DNA of 64,000 nt from Gnetum montanum. Its lineage: Eukaryota > Streptophyta > Gnetopsida > Gnetales > Gnetaceae. Positions 10,297 to 23,200 of this stretch are shown here, piece after piece. Position numbers and translations under genes: made by a program. The DNA lies in contig MNCI01008033.1 of NCBI GenBank assembly GCA_015680685.1, positions 1,080,135 to 1,144,134 on the forward strand, read 5' to 3'. Under the pieces are notes generated by a model, which did no database searches, had not been told where the DNA came from, and worked only from the letters and a program-made list of their open reading frames with translations. Each line of letters opens with the position of its first letter. The stretch's first letter is position 1.

Positions 10297-11138
10297 TGAT
10301 GTGGAGCCTACCTCAATAGATTCCAAAGGTACCCATTCCATAAGTTTCCTAGGTGAATTAACCTTAGTAAATAAGAATAGTATAAAATAATGGATAAAAT
10401 TCTCCCTTTTATGAAGACAACTCTCAAAATGTAAAGAAATACATTAAGATTAAGGAGCTAAGCTTAACTCAAAACTTTTCCAAAAATCTTAGAGACCATA
10501 CATGTCACCTCTCAATCCTTAATTTCTCACCATAAAGCTAAATCTAAGAGATTCTCTCAACCTCTCTCAAGTGCTCTCCCTTGCCTACACTCAAACTCTC
10601 TTACATAAGCTCTCTTCTTTCATAGGCTCTCAAGAGATCTCTCAAATCCCTCACTTAACTTTCTTCTCTCACTCTTGTCCAAAATCAGGCCTTGAACTCT
10701 TGTTTATAGCTTCTTGGTGTGATCTTTCCTTTTCATTTACATTTACAAATAAAAGTTATGTTTCTTGCTAGAAAAATCTTGGATGTGTGGGAGATGTTCC
10801 AACGAAGAGCCACAATAATTAAAGGAGACATCTTGCAGAAAGTGGAGACATCTTGGAGGAGGTGGAGATATCTTGTAGAAGGTGGAGATGTCTCTCTTGC
10901 CAAGCCAAAAATTTAGGATGCTTATTTTGAGGTTTAGAACCTCCAAAAACCTTGAAAAAAGTTCCCATTAATCTTAGAACCCTCTAAACTTATCAAAATA
11001 AGCTGCAACCAGCCTCAAACATGCTAAAAAATCCTAGAATCATCATCAATAAGGTAAACACAAGAAGACATACACAAATAAGACTCACACACCAAAATAC
11101 ATTGAGGATTAGACAATGGCTAGGTGCTTTCCTCATCA
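10297..11138 (-). repeat. Solo LTR of the same family as 6849-7921, inverted (842 bp)
   Basis: The plus strand begins TGATGTGGAGCC and ends CCTCATCA; its reverse complement follows the LTR at 6849-7921 end to end. The flanking five bases are CTTTA (10292-10296) and CTTTG (11139-11143), a target duplication with one change. No internal region is attached, so it probably arose by LTR-LTR recombination. It keeps the GAGACATCTTG-type palindrome cluster at 10825-10900 and the CTCTC-rich U5. Confidence 0.75.
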
Positions 11139-11149
11139 CTTTGATAGTA

Positions 11150-12323
11150 GCCTTAAGAAGTCATAGTTATTACTAAAAAGCACTTACAACCATAGCATCA
11201 TCTTCTAATCCATGTTTCTTTAAGCTCTAGATACTTATTGATCTAAGAAGAAACTAGGCATTTTTAGAAGGATTAAACTAAAGGGACTATAAGATAGCAT
11301 GTGCTAAGCAAGAACTAGGCTTTTTGATTATGCTAGATATGTTTAAACTGATACTAGAATACAAGAGGAAAAACAATCTCTCTTTCTTTCTTCCAAACCC
11401 AAATCATCCCATTGAGTTGATTATGGAGTAAGAAAAGATCCAAGAGAGAATACATTCGTAGTTTGAAGAGGCTAAGATGAAAGCGATCCTAGATTAGCCT
11501 CTTTGTCCTCACATCATTGTTAGAGGAAAAAGAGGAAGTATAGCATTAGAATGAGATATTCATCTAGTTGATGAAGATCAAGAAACACCAATTGATGGAC
11601 CTACTAAAACTAATCCCCTTTCACATCATATACATAACATCAACATTACAAATACTTAAATCTCTTCATCATCTTTATCTTCTCTTTCTTTTCCTCTTAG
11701 ATTAGATTTTTCATTTCTTCTACTAAAACCCATTAAAAATTTCATTTCTCAAGGGATAACAACATTAACTAAGATACCTAATTATTTGGAGGAATGTCAT
11801 TTATAGGATATCTTCAAAACTATAGTGATTGATTATATTTAGAAAAGGATATCTTATCCTAAGTGTTATTTTCTGAATGATGCTTTTCTGGCTTCCTAAT
11901 GTATTAAAGAAGTTGCAATTCAACGTAGTAACTAGGAATTCTTATCATTTAGTAACAAAGACAACAAGGTTGTAAAACAAGAGAAGTGATAACTAGCATC
12001 TCAAGATGTTTCTTCCTTTGCAAAGAAGCAAAACAATGCTCCCTTACCTATCATTTCTTCAACTTAGAAATACAAGCATCATGAAAACATGAGTTAGAAC
12101 ACTAAGACACCCATGAGGTATTTTTCTCTTCTTAATAACCTTCTTAGAGATGGATACCTTAAAAGGAAATAATAACTTTTTGATTAAGTATGAATGTTTT
12201 ATTGTTGTATGCAACTTATAGTAATGGATTCTTCTTAGAGATAAGAAGGTGACCTTGAGGTATCTAACTGGTATGACTATTGAAAATACTACTATTATTA
12301 TGAGAGTATCAGTTATGACACAA
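11150..12323 (+). pseudogene. First half of a plus-strand Tat-like gag relic
   Basis: Broken coding text on the plus strand, rich in charged residues around 11360-11560 and with SFAKKQNNAPLPI-type text at 12000-12060. It stops at the left target duplication of the inserted element at 12329-18282. Its assignment rests on the continuation at 18288-20035, where a protease-like part follows in the same orientation. The exact gag borders cannot be set. Confidence 0.45.
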
Positions 12324-12328
12324 ATAAC

Positions 12329-13590
12329 TAAGGATCAAGAACTTAGAAGGGGGGTTAAATAGATTCCCCAATTAAAATAAGTTCTAGCCACGAAATTAAA
12401 CACAAAATTTATGTGGTTCCCCAACTTGGGTAGTCCACACTTGTAGGGTAGATTCCTTACACATCTCTAAACTTTGTTTATTCCAAAATGTAGTTTAAAG
12501 AACACCAAAACCTTTAGACAATTTGATCTCTGCTATGAAAAGTTTCATTGCTACAAAATCTCTCAACCTTGCAAGGTCCTAACAAGCTCAAAATGTGGTT
12601 TGAAGGCACCACACCTTGTACAAGCTTTGAGCTCTACTCCAGAGTGTTTCATCACTGCAAAACCACTTAACCCCGCAAGGTCCCAACGAGCTTAGAATGC
12701 AGTTTCAAGGATCTCACAACCTTGATAAAATTGAGCAATGCTTTGAAGTGTTTTAACATTGCAAAACCACTCAATCTCATAGGATCCTAATAATCTCAAT
12801 ATAGATTCCTTCTCACAGGAAGCACATTAACCCTGCAGGGCAACAAGAAAGAATGTAAAAAGTAAGGAAACAATGTAACTATAATTACAAGACCTTGTTG
12901 TTGAGGCTTAATTCAACATACAATTAACATACAACCAAGAAAATGATGTGACAATGTAGGACAAGAGTACAAGAGGATAGATATGACAATGATTGCTTTA
13001 ATGTTAATAAAACTTTTTTCATTCCCAAGAGTTTGGAGTCTACTTATAGCCTTAGAGTTTCCAAAAAGACCTTGGAATTTGTGCAACTACTATTCAACAT
13101 CTAGTGTAGATGTCTATTTCGAGATTAGGATGTCTTTCTATATTCAGCTTCAACTTTGGGAACATCTTTTTTTAGAATGGAACGTCTCTAAGGAGATGTC
13201 TTCTTTCCAAAGGATACGTCTCCTATTTTTGGAAGACATCTTCCTGTGATTGACTTCCTCTCAGCCAAGACAGCTTCTAATCCTTGGAGATGTCTTCTCA
13301 ACTTTTTAGCTTTGGTTTTTGAGGCTTTCTCTTGTTGATTTAGCTTCCCCAGAATCCTTAGAGCATCTTCTTTTAGCTTGTATCTATTATACATGTCCAT
13401 GATCTCATCTTTCCTATGTAGTCTTCACAACAACATTTCTGCATAGATATCATGACATCTCAATGTAGATCTTGTTTTCAAACTCAACTCTTGTTCTAAA
13501 GTCCCTACTCATTTATGGACCTACTAGACTACAAAGATATTTCCATATTCTTCATTTGTCTTAAGGTTTTGATGTATCAAAAGGTCAAAA
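12329..13590 (-). repeat. 3' LTR (left copy, 1262 bp)
   Basis: It aligns with 17028-18282 from the GATCAAGAACTTAGAA start to the AAAAGGTCAA end. A TATA-like box (CTATAAGTA on the minus strand, 13041-13049) divides a U3 of about 540 bp from a long R-U5. U3 contains a cluster of GAGATGTCT/AACGTCTCT palindromic words at 13140-13310. Confidence 0.88.
12455..12800 (-). repeat. Tandem repeat of about 105 bp in the left LTR
   Basis: Three to four imperfect units, each with a version of AAGGTCCTAACAAGCTCAAA, AATGTGGTTT, and a closing CACTGCAAAACCACT. The repeated words are spaced 103-105 bp apart. The array lies in R-U5 and is shared by the right LTR, so it predates insertion. Confidence 0.75.
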
Positions 13591-16099
13591 ATTTTCCTCT
13601 TTTTGGTGATGTCCAAAACTTAAGAAAATGGGTTAGTATATCCCAAAGAAATATAGCAATAAAGTTACCATATTTGACATCTTGACTCTGACTAAATATT
13701 CAACTCTCTCCTCCTTTTTGAATAGCATCCAAAAAGAGGTGGGAAAAATGATAAGGATCAACCATAATTCCCAATAAAGTTTCATTATAGCTGCCTAACA
13801 TCATATGACAATCCCATAGAAATACAAACATTTAGCTAAGGAAGAAAACATGATGAATATCAGTTAAAGAGTACACATCCTTAAGTATTGAATTCATAGG
13901 TTGATGATGAAAAACCTAATTTCATTAAGAGCTACCCTTTATCTATTTATAAACAAAGTTAAAATATTTGAGACACAAGTAATCCAAACATAGATAAGCC
14001 AAGTCTTTTAATTGATGTCCAAGAGTATTTAAAACTAGATGCCAAAGTTCAGATTTTGATCCTTGAAGAGTAAGTAACCTATCTCTAAATTGATTAGCCA
14101 TTAGTAGCAAATGACTAATATTTCATGATTCTATAATCATGAAATATTCTCCTTCTTTTGAAACATCAACAAAAGGATAAGGCATAGAAATTCTATGACA
14201 AGGAGAGTATATACATGCACATCCAACAAGAAAGAGCAAAGCAATACAATTTCTTATGTTAAATCTCTCAAGAAGAACTAAGCATATCCTTATCAAGATG
14301 TTCATAAATCAATTTTTATATAGCCATGTCAATTTTAAATACCATCACTAAGAAATACATCACAAGGTGAAATATCCAAAAGATATATTGACCAAAATTA
14401 TGTCATACTTTTACCTTGGATACTTTTTCATACTCTAAAATGAATAGTCATCTTCTTGCTCATTTTTAGTTGTGGGTGTTGGAGTGAAAAGTCTTGTTTC
14501 TTGAGTATCGTTTGGTAAGAGTCTCAAAAGACTCCCCCTACACAAGTGGCCTATAGATGATAACCGTTGATGAGGTATAGGCTTCCCCTGCATCTATGCT
14601 TGTATTTCTTTCTAGTTTCTTTGATCATAATATATCTATTGTAGAGAGATTGGTATTCTCCTCTTGAGCCTTTTAGGATCTCCATCCTAAATAGAAATTA
14701 AAAAATAAAGTATGGAAACAAAGGTCTTCCATTAGTTATGTCAAAAAAAAAAAAAACTTCTTGTAGATACTTAGCAATGAATCTCCTTTTTTTCTTAAAA
14801 ACAAACCATGTTATTAGACATTAATGATCTAGAAATCACAGTAGCAACTACAATCTTCAACTTTTGTAATGCATCCATTACTTGAATGTCCATTTAAGGG
14901 TTACTTTGTCCATCTATCTCCTGAGACTTCTACTATCAAGAGGAGATGTCTCAAATGCAGTTGAGATGTTTAACTATTAGAGTAGACGTCTATCCTATTA
15001 TGGCCAAAAATAAAGATGTTCATTTTAGGGTTTGAAACCTTCAAACACCTTCAAAAAAGTCCCCATAGCACTTGAAACCTCCTAGATTTGTCAAAATAAG
15101 TCTAAAATGCTCTCAAACATGGAAAAATACCTTGAAATCATCAAAAATCATCACAAGAAAATAGACATAAACATCACGCATACATTGAAAATTACACAAG
15201 GGACTAGGTAATGTCTCCATACATTTGGAGTGCGATATCAAGATCAAGTTTAGAGACTTTTGAAAGAAAGGCCTTTCATTGGTAGTATCTTATGATAAAG
15301 ACAACAAAATAATTCATATGCTTAAGAAATTCCTTTTGAAATGTTTCTTTTCTTAGAAGATACATGAATTACATTAATGGTATCAATTCAAACGCTTCAA
15401 TTATCATGCATCAAAAATCTTCCAGAAGAAATTGGACTTTATGATTTTAGAGGGAAGCAACAATGCCATATCATAAGACATACATGTTTAAATAACAATG
15501 AATTTTCAATAAAAAGCTTTTGGTCCATGAATTGCATTCAAGGGTTTTAAACCACTTGAAAGTAATACATTCTAGTTAAGAATCCAAAAGATGATTTTTC
15601 AACAAAAAATTTAAAAGTAGCACAAGCTTCCATTCAACCATAAAGACAAACTAATCTAGTCCAATCTTATCAAGTCAAGGTATAATTATTATAACTATGC
15701 TTACTATTACTTACCTTGCTTGTTGATGAAGATCAAGATAACTAAGGAGATTGGAACTGAGGTTCTTCTTTTGAACTTCCTTCCTTCATACCAATGTTAT
15801 TTATTTCTAGTGTCTTTATTCCTTTTAAAAAATTTTTGAGAGTTCTTTCACTTTCTTCTTTTCTCTTGATTCTCCATGCCTTTTTGTTTTCTTTATCCTT
15901 TTGATTTGTTCTTCATTCCATTTTGTCTTGCAAGATTTCCTTTCTAGGTGCATTTGGGTAAGACCAAGGAGTCTTATGATACAACAAGGTGTTTATATGA
16001 TAAAAATTTAAATTGCAATTTGATTGCTTGTGTCCAAATCTATTATAGTAAGAACACCTAAATATTTTGTTGAAATTATCAAACCTTGGATTGTCCTGT
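13591..16099 (-). other. Interior of the 12329-18282 element without recognisable coding
   Basis: It begins with the polypurine tract (TTTTCCTCTTTTT on the plus strand, 13592-13604) next to the 3' LTR. Minus-strand text is broken by stops; short frames such as 14123-14305 show no domain. A strong 5' splice-donor-like AAGCAAG/GTAAGTAAT reads on the minus strand near 15711. A fragment of another LTR family lies at 14905-15223. Confidence 0.5.
14905..15223 (-). repeat. U3 fragment related to the 6849-7921 LTR family
   Basis: Between about 15010 and 15223 the sequence follows the U3 end of the LTRs at 10297-11138 and 6849-7921 (AGGGTTTGAAACCT, TTGTCAAAATAAG, CTCAAACATG, ending CCATACA). It is preceded by AGATGTCTC and AGACGTCT words as in those LTRs. 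Only the U3 half is present, so it is a truncated copy. Confidence 0.55.
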
Positions 16100-16760
16100 T
16101 GGTTACTTTTAGTGCTAGTGCTAACCTCAATCTTTGAAGTGTTTTCTTATTCAGATAAGGTTGTTGTAGATGCTTGTTATCACTAACAACATCCTATACC
16201 AATTTTGTCATTCAGAATTCTTCCTTGTCCAAGAACTATTCAAAGAGATTCCTTTCCTTTGACTAGTATTTCATTTATGAGTTTAGTATCTACAAGTTCT
16301 TTCTTAATCTGCTCATAAGATAGGGTTAGTTTTTTGTTCTTAGCCTTAGGTCTAAGGTTTCTTTTGTGAGATATAAAATCTTTGTATTTAATAAAGAAAT
16401 ATCTTGATCCTTGGTTTTTAGTTACTTATTCAACTTTATACAAAGATTTTGAAAAGATAGAAGTTCATTGCACAAAAGATCATACCTTTCTTCATTAATC
16501 TTCATTATTTAATCATCATCATCACATATGATAGCATCATCATTTTTGAGAGCCATGAATATGAGGTGTGTATCTTTTGAAGTGTCATGTACCTCTTCGT
16601 TGCTTTGATCTTCGTCATCCTAGCTGGTGTAGATATTACTTCTTCTTCTTTCTTCACTATACTATTTCTCTTGTAACCTACAAGAATTGGGGTACTTGGA
16701 GGCCATATGGCCTCTTCTACCACATATCTAGAATTTCATAGAAAAAGTATCATTCCATTA
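16100..16760 (-). pseudogene. Gag relic with a zinc knuckle, minus strand
   Basis: At about 16690-16745 the minus strand encodes ICGRRGHMASKYPNSC, a CCHC nucleocapsid knuckle in which the Gly, Gly-His and spacing survive but the first Cys is lost and the last is Tyr. Downstream text is Lys/Glu-rich. The place close to the primer site at 17013-17025 fits gag. Stops and frame changes are frequent. A donor-like AG/GTAAGTAATC lies just upstream at about 16790. Confidence 0.6.
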
Positions 16761-17012
16761 AAAAAAGTATCAAATTTAAAAGTTTAGATTACTTACCTCT
16801 ACTCTTACCTATGCTACCTAAAATGCTACTAAAGAGTTGAGTGCATCCATTCAAGATGAATGCCCAAACTAGGAATCTTACGTATTTAAATAATTCTTGC
16901 ATTTGAGTCTTCTAGCATGTAAAGGTAACCCCATTGAACATTGGTGACTTGATGTATTATCCTTCTTCCATTGTTTACTCCTGAGTTGTTACACCTAAAA
17001 ATGGGAGTACCA

Positions 17013-17025
17013 GGCTTTGATACCA
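17013..17025 (-). other. Primer-binding site, initiator tRNA-Met
   Basis: The minus strand reads TGGTATCAAAGCC, against TGGTATCAGAGCC complementary to initiator tRNA-Met, two bases from the LTR end. One transition separates it from the consensus. It sets the right LTR as the 5' LTR. Confidence 0.85.
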
Positions 17026-17027
17026 CT

Positions 17028-18282
17028 TGAGCATCAAGAACTTAGAAAGGGGCTTGAATAAGTTCCCTAATTAAAACAAGTTCTAGCCACAAAATTAAAC
17101 ATAAAATTTATATGGTTTCCCAACTTGGATAGTTTACACTCAGAGGGTAGATTCCTTACACATCTCCAGACTTTGTTTCTTCTAAAATGTGGTTTAAAGA
17201 ACACCAAAACCTTTAGAAGATTTGAGCTCTGTTATGGAGAGTTTTTTCACTATAAAATCTATTAACCCTGTAAGGTCCCAACAAGCTCAAAATGTGGTTT
17301 GAAGGGCACCACACCTTGTAGAAGCTTTGATCTTTGCTCCAAAGTGTTTCGTCACTATGAAACCACTCAACCCTACAAGGTCCCAACAAGCTCAGAATGT
17401 GGTTTCAAGGATCCCACAACCTTTACAAAATTGAGCTCCATTCTGGAGTGTTTTGATGCTATAAAACCACCGAATCTTGCAGGATCTTGACAAGATCAAT
17501 AGACTTGCCTTCTTGCAAGAAGCACATCAACCTTGTAGGGCAACAAGAAAGAATTTAAAAAGCAAGGAAAGAATGTAACTAATATTACAAGACCTTGCCG
17601 TTGAGGCTCAATTCAAAATACAATTAACATAGAACTAAGAAAATGATGTAAAAATGTAGGACAAGAGTACAAGAGGATATATATGACAATGATTGCTTTA
17701 ATGTTGATAATACTTTTTTCATTCCCAAGATATTGGAGTCTACTTATAAGCTCAAAGTTTTCAAAAATACCTTGGAATTTGTGCAATGGCTATTCAACAT
17801 TGTCTCCTTCGAGATTTGGACATCCATCTATATTCACCATCAACTCTAAGGAGGTGTCTCCTTTCAAAATGGGATGTCTATGGGAAGATGTCTTCTTTCC
17901 AAAGGAGATATCTCCTATTTTTGGAAGACATCTTCCTGTGATTGACTTCCTCTTGGCCTAGACATCTTCTGTTCCTTGGAGACATCTTCTCAACTTTTGA
18001 GCTCTAGTTCTTGATGATGTCTCTTGTTGATTTAGCTTTTTCTCAATCCCTCAAGCATCTTTTTTTAGCTTGTAGTCATTGTACATGTCCATGATCTTAT
18101 CTTTCTTATGCAATCTTCATAACTACATCTCTATGTAGATCCCATGACATCTCAACGTAGATCTCATTTTTAAACTCAACTCTTATTTTGAAGCCCTTGC
18201 TCATTTATGGCCCTACTAGACTACAAACACATTTCCATATTCTCCATTTTCCTTAGGGTTTTGACATACCAAAAGGTCAACA
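17028..18282 (-). repeat. 5' LTR (right copy, 1255 bp)
   Basis: The plus strand runs from TGAGCATCAAGAAC to GGTCAACA. It carries the TATA-like box (17741-17749), the AGATGTCT cluster (17795-17995) and the 105 bp tandem units (about 17155-17500). It differs from the left LTR at scattered sites and small indels, so the insertion is old. Confidence 0.88.
17155..17500 (-). repeat. Tandem repeat of about 105 bp in the right LTR
   Basis: Counterpart of 12455-12800, with the units marked by AAGGTCCCAACAAGCTCA (17272 and 17379) and AAAACCACTCAACC. Unit number and order match the left LTR. Confidence 0.75.
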
Positions 18283-18287
18283 ATAAC

Positions 18288-20035
18288 TACATAAATATGA
18301 AGTATGACATCTAAGATATTATAGATAAGGGTAAAATAATAATGAAAAATGAACCATCCACTATGCATTTGGATAATCAGTAGCTTGAAGCTTTTTAGGA
18401 TTTCTTGAAAGTTAGAAACATAATTTTAGATTTTAAGATAGAATACAAAACTCTTGACTTTCCATCTAGGAAGTCATATGTTATTCATTGATTAGACTAG
18501 GAGGGTTACCAACAACCTTCATCAAAGTCTCAAAAGCCATACGTCATTCGTTAGTTAGACTATGTTATTTTTTCACCAAAGCCAAGTCATCCTTCCTAGC
18601 TTCTTATCATATTAATGCAGGTTCAACTAACCAAAATCCTGTTATGCTCTATTCTACTACACATTATCACTACTCTACTCTTGTTCCTCAATCAACCCGC
18701 CCTTCCTATTTTTTATCCTAGTCCATACTACTTTAAACCTTAAAATACCCCTTTATCTATTATGTCTCAAACATCCACTCGTTCATTTTCATCACCTTAA
18801 GGAAGAATTCTTACATGTAGTTAGCATAACAATATGTCACAATTAGACGAATAGAAAGGGAAGGTTGTTGATGCATCTTAGTAGCCCTCTAAAGCATTAA
18901 AGAAGGTTTCTTTCTAGAGATGCTAGGAACTTATTATTTCAAGTGGTCTTCCACATATATCCAATCCCATATAGTCAATCATAGTGGCACCTAATCCATA
19001 ATCATCCTAGACAATGGATAATCAAGTCTTATGACAAATGACTACTATTATTCACTCAAAAGGAACTAACTTATCCTTATATGACCTTATAACAATCTCT
19101 AAAGAGAATTGTGCTACTTTGTACAATGTTCTTAAGAGAATTATCATCCCAAGTAACATTCCTATTTAGATAGAAGTGATCTCTTCCTTTCTTCAAGTCC
19201 CTTACTATGGATTATATAGTCTAAACTTCCATGATGAAAACATCAAGATTAACTTGAACACTAGGGATATTTGTTAATTGTCACTCTAATTGATCATCAA
19301 TGTATCATTTTATATTTCAATTTCATTGATACATATTGATGATCATGCTAAGTTTAATATGATCATGTGAGCTACTATCAAACATCTTGGTCTCCATGAT
19401 TAGGTAAATTTCAATGAAACTTATATGAACCTTGCTTCCTGTAAAGGTACATGAGTAGAAGTTATAATTTCCATTAGGCTATCATTGATAGCAGGTGATT
19501 ATGTATAATCTAAAGCCTTTTTAATGATCATATGTAAGTGCCTTAGTGTGAATGGAATATTAGAACCTCCTTTACTAGCTCAACATGGGGTAGTATCATC
19601 TCCTATGCATAAGGAAATCTACTTTCTTTTCAAGATTGTGAAATAATCATTCCTACTTATACCAAAAGTTTGAGCTACTCTTACAGCATGAAGCATGGCC
19701 CTATTAACTCAATAATGAAGTAGCTAATAACAAATTAGAACCCATTGGTAAAACTGTAGTTACTTCTTTTTCTAAGAGCTCTATTTATACCAAAGACTTG
19801 ATTGACCTAAATAATGAGTCTATCTTTGATATTAGATTCATTAATTTTGGCTTTGGAGAACTTGATATATTTGCTCCTAAGAAAAAGGCTTCAACTTATC
19901 CACCTCATACAACTACTTAGGCATTTGTCACTAATACGATAACATTAGATGCATGAGCTTTGAAAATCAAAAGCTTTTTTTTTTTGTCTTTTTCATAAGT
20001 GGTGGAGGTCTACTAGCACCTATTAGAAATAACAG
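18288..20035 (+). pseudogene. Second half of the Tat-like relic: gag end and protease region
   Basis: It continues 11150-12323 after removal of the inserted element. Around 18480-18720 an open stretch with STNQNPVMLYSTTHYHYST resembles a Gln/Tyr/Ser-rich gag linker. From about 19150 to 19650 broken text follows the Tat-type protease layout, ending near 19560-19640 with AQHGVVSSPMHKEIYFLFKI. This corresponds to the strand motif around AGAVPSTLHQ in this lineage. A linker-like FGFGELDIFAPKKK follows at about 19850. No catalytic Asp-Thr-Gly is readable. RT does not follow; the minus-strand relic at 20280-23290 comes next. Confidence 0.55.
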
Positions 20036-20279
20036 TAGAAGTCTTTGTTAACATTTAATTATACTTTTAATTATTCCTTTATATTTCTTATTATTAGTCA
20101 GCAATGTTAAGTGATAGGAGATGAAACAATATTAATGTATTATGTTGTTTTCATAACTATTATGATGCACAATGATAGTTAACTGGAAATGATGCAAAAA
20201 TAACTTTTATTACTTTGAAAATTCTGTACAAGTTGGCACATGTTAGAACATTTGATGCCATGTGTCATTTTCCAACATC

Positions 20280-23200
20280 ATTTTCACTTGATGTTTGTAA
20301 ATGAAATATATAACTCTACGTTAGATAGAAATGACATATAAAATTGATATTTAAATGTCAAAATTCTATAGGCCTTATTTGTCATCACATCTAGTAGCTT
20401 TTTCTTTCTATTTATCATCAACTTGCATGGGAGTTGGTGTAGTTGTTGGTCCCTAACTACTGTACCCATGACTTGCACATAAAACCAAGATGAAACGAAA
20501 AGTTGGTTTTACCTTCATCATATAAGATATAAAAAATTAACTTCTCTAAAATTTAATGCTTACCTTGTGTATCTTTATACATCTATAGAATTCTTTCCTC
20601 TGTCATCTCCAAGCTCAGATTAGTCATGTTCATCATGTCAAATGCTAAGCTTGGAATTTTTGATAAAATATTAACCCATTATTTTCATAGGCCTTTAATT
20701 CTTCTAGGGTGATGTCATCATCATTTCTTCTTTCTCAAGCTTCTCTTGTGGGTCTCTTTGCTATCCTACTAGTGTGGAAATCACCACAATATTTTTAAAA
20801 TCTTGAAATAATTCCTTTAACATGATTTGTGAAATGAAAAAACTTGTTATTTCTTTATCCATGTGTAAAATAATATTTTCCTTGAGTAATCTATGGTACT
20901 CTTGCTTGTACCACTACTTATTCATTTGACACTTTCTACCCTAGGTTTTCCATGTTGCCGTAAAGTTTTTCAAATAGGTCATGGATTAGGTCATAGCTAA
21001 TGCTAACCTTTTGCATTTTATTAAAGTTTGAAACTCCATGGTTTTACTCTTTTATTTCCAATATGCATGGATGGGAAAGGATTATTTCTGACCATATTGC
21101 TACCTCTTAGCTCAGCCTAGAGGAGCTCCACCTAATCAAATAACATCTTTATTTACCTATCATATTCTTCTTTCTTCTTGCACATTTGCTTCAACAAGTT
21201 CAAGATTAAGGTATTGGTCTTAGCCTATTTAATGGCCAATACTCTAATATCCTTCACATAGTTGAGAGCAGCCCTTATTTTTTCTATAGCTACACTATCT
21301 ATTGCCACATTGACATTTTTTATTAGATTGTGAAAGGTTACTTGATCCTTATTTAGCTCGATTTTTATTTTTGCAAAGTAAGCATGAAGCTTTAGTTTCT
21401 CCATAAAAAAGTACAAGGTCTTTCTATCTTCTAATGATGTTAGAGTTATTTACCTTCTCTTGGATATAACATGCTCAACTTTCTCTTCATGTAATTAGTC
21501 AAATCCTCTAATATCAATTGCTTATTCTTCTACACATGCCTAGATTTTCTTTTTCATCTTTGCAAAAGGCAAACATTAACTAAGTCATTTTGACACTTAC
21601 AAAACTACATCCAACTTTCAATTTTATATCAAACTAGACTTACCATTGATGTTGAGATTTTGAAACTTATCAACTCCTTAATCCATTTGTAGATCTTAGA
21701 ATTATTTAAAATTGGTTTACCTATTAGAGTGATATCTATATGAGGAGAAGGAGGAATCTGCATTTTTGAAAGCTTATGCATTTTACCCTTTAGCTTCTCA
21801 CTTTCTTGCTCTTTGTGACTTGTTTCATGGAGGTCAAATTCAAATAGGTTGGAAAAGAAACATAAACTCTCCTTATTATCCTCTTCTTTTTTCTCCAATG
21901 AAAGCAAGGTAGATGAGAACTCCAATTCCTCTTTTCTTATACCTACATTTTGGCCTTTGGATATAAAAGGAAGGATAGAATGTAGTTTCTTGGCTTCATG
22001 TTCTAAAGTCCTCTTTTCTTAAGAGGTTGCTAAAAAATAAGCTAAGTATTAATAATGTTGCATGATTTTAAAATTAAGATGATGCTAAGTTAATGCCATT
22101 TTATAACTTATTAATTTCAACATAGAAACTACGCTACATCAATTACACTAAACTTAGATAAGCTTAAAATGAGTGTTATAGTTGCTTACTTATTTTTGCT
22201 GGTAGTTTTTCTTGGGAGATATTTATTGTAGGAGATTTTGAATATACATCTTTCTCCTATGAGAAAGGCTTTTACTTTGTGGAATCCCTCCCTTTTTCAC
22301 AATTCTAGAGATGCTCTCCAAAATTTCCTCCTTTCCTATTGATAATATTCACTTATTTTCTTTTATGATTTCTTAATGCTTTTAGACATTGAAAAAACCA
22401 CTTCTTTCCTAGCCTTTGATGTTGATGTCAAAGAATACCTATCATTGATGCTACATGTAAACATTAGAATTTCCAAGTGTTGCCATAGTAGGGACTTGAA
22501 GTTTACCTCAAAAGCAACATTAGATTACTTCTCTTGCCTTTGGCTAATAAAATTGCCACCATATTTATTAAATTGTAATAGAACTCAAAATTGAGCCACT
22601 TGTTCACCATTTTCCTCTTTCCTTTCTTTTCCTCTTGGGGAAGATTTTCTGTTTCTTATACTATCCCTTAACAAATTACTGGTTCCTTGTTAGCTACCCT
22701 CCCTTGTAACATAGCCTTGTAGAGCTCATACAACTACTTGGGGGCCAACTCTGATTTTTGTCCAATTTTATTATAGAATAACCTTTCAATGAATAAAGGG
22801 AAGAACTTCTTCAAGTTCTCATTTGTCTGCTTATGAATGTTAATAGCATACTTCTTCTTAGAATCTAACCTTTCTTTCATGATTGTTAGCTCCATTGAAT
22901 CTAGTTTTGAGTTGTCAAATTCTAGAAACTTAACATCTTCTAAAATAAATTAAACACATAAATACTAAAATTGAAAGAACATGATGAAACTAAGATCTCC
23001 ATTCTTTGTGTAATGTCCAATTCCAAAAATTATTGATTGATACTCTTACAAAAGTCATAAACATAAAATTGATGAAAAGCAAAGTAATAAATTACAACAT
23101 GATAAGAGTAATAGATTAAACTATAAAAATATATTAACACATGTAATGATTGAAGAAAAGCCCAAATTTCTAAACAAAAACTCACATAAATTTGATAGAA

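Larger units (their letters stand above)
12329..18282 (-). mobile_element. LTR retrotransposon with long LTRs, probably Copia-type, minus strand
   Basis: Two direct LTRs of about 1.26 kb flank a 3.4 kb interior. The target duplication ATAAC is exact (12324-12328 and 18283-18287). A primer site for initiator tRNA-Met lies inside the right LTR, and a polypurine tract inside the left one, so transcription runs right to left. The interior shows a gag-like zinc knuckle at 16690-16745 but no integrase or RT that I can recognise. It may be non-autonomous or too decayed. Copia is favoured from the primer site and the AAAAAGAGGAAAA tract before a TGTTGACC LTR start; chromoviruses share the primer, so this is not proven. 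Confidence 0.85.

Noticed and set aside
21431-21453. A further intron in the minus-strand relic (donor-like GTAAAT)
   Set aside because: Donor and acceptor would be only 23 bases apart and the frame reads through with one stop.
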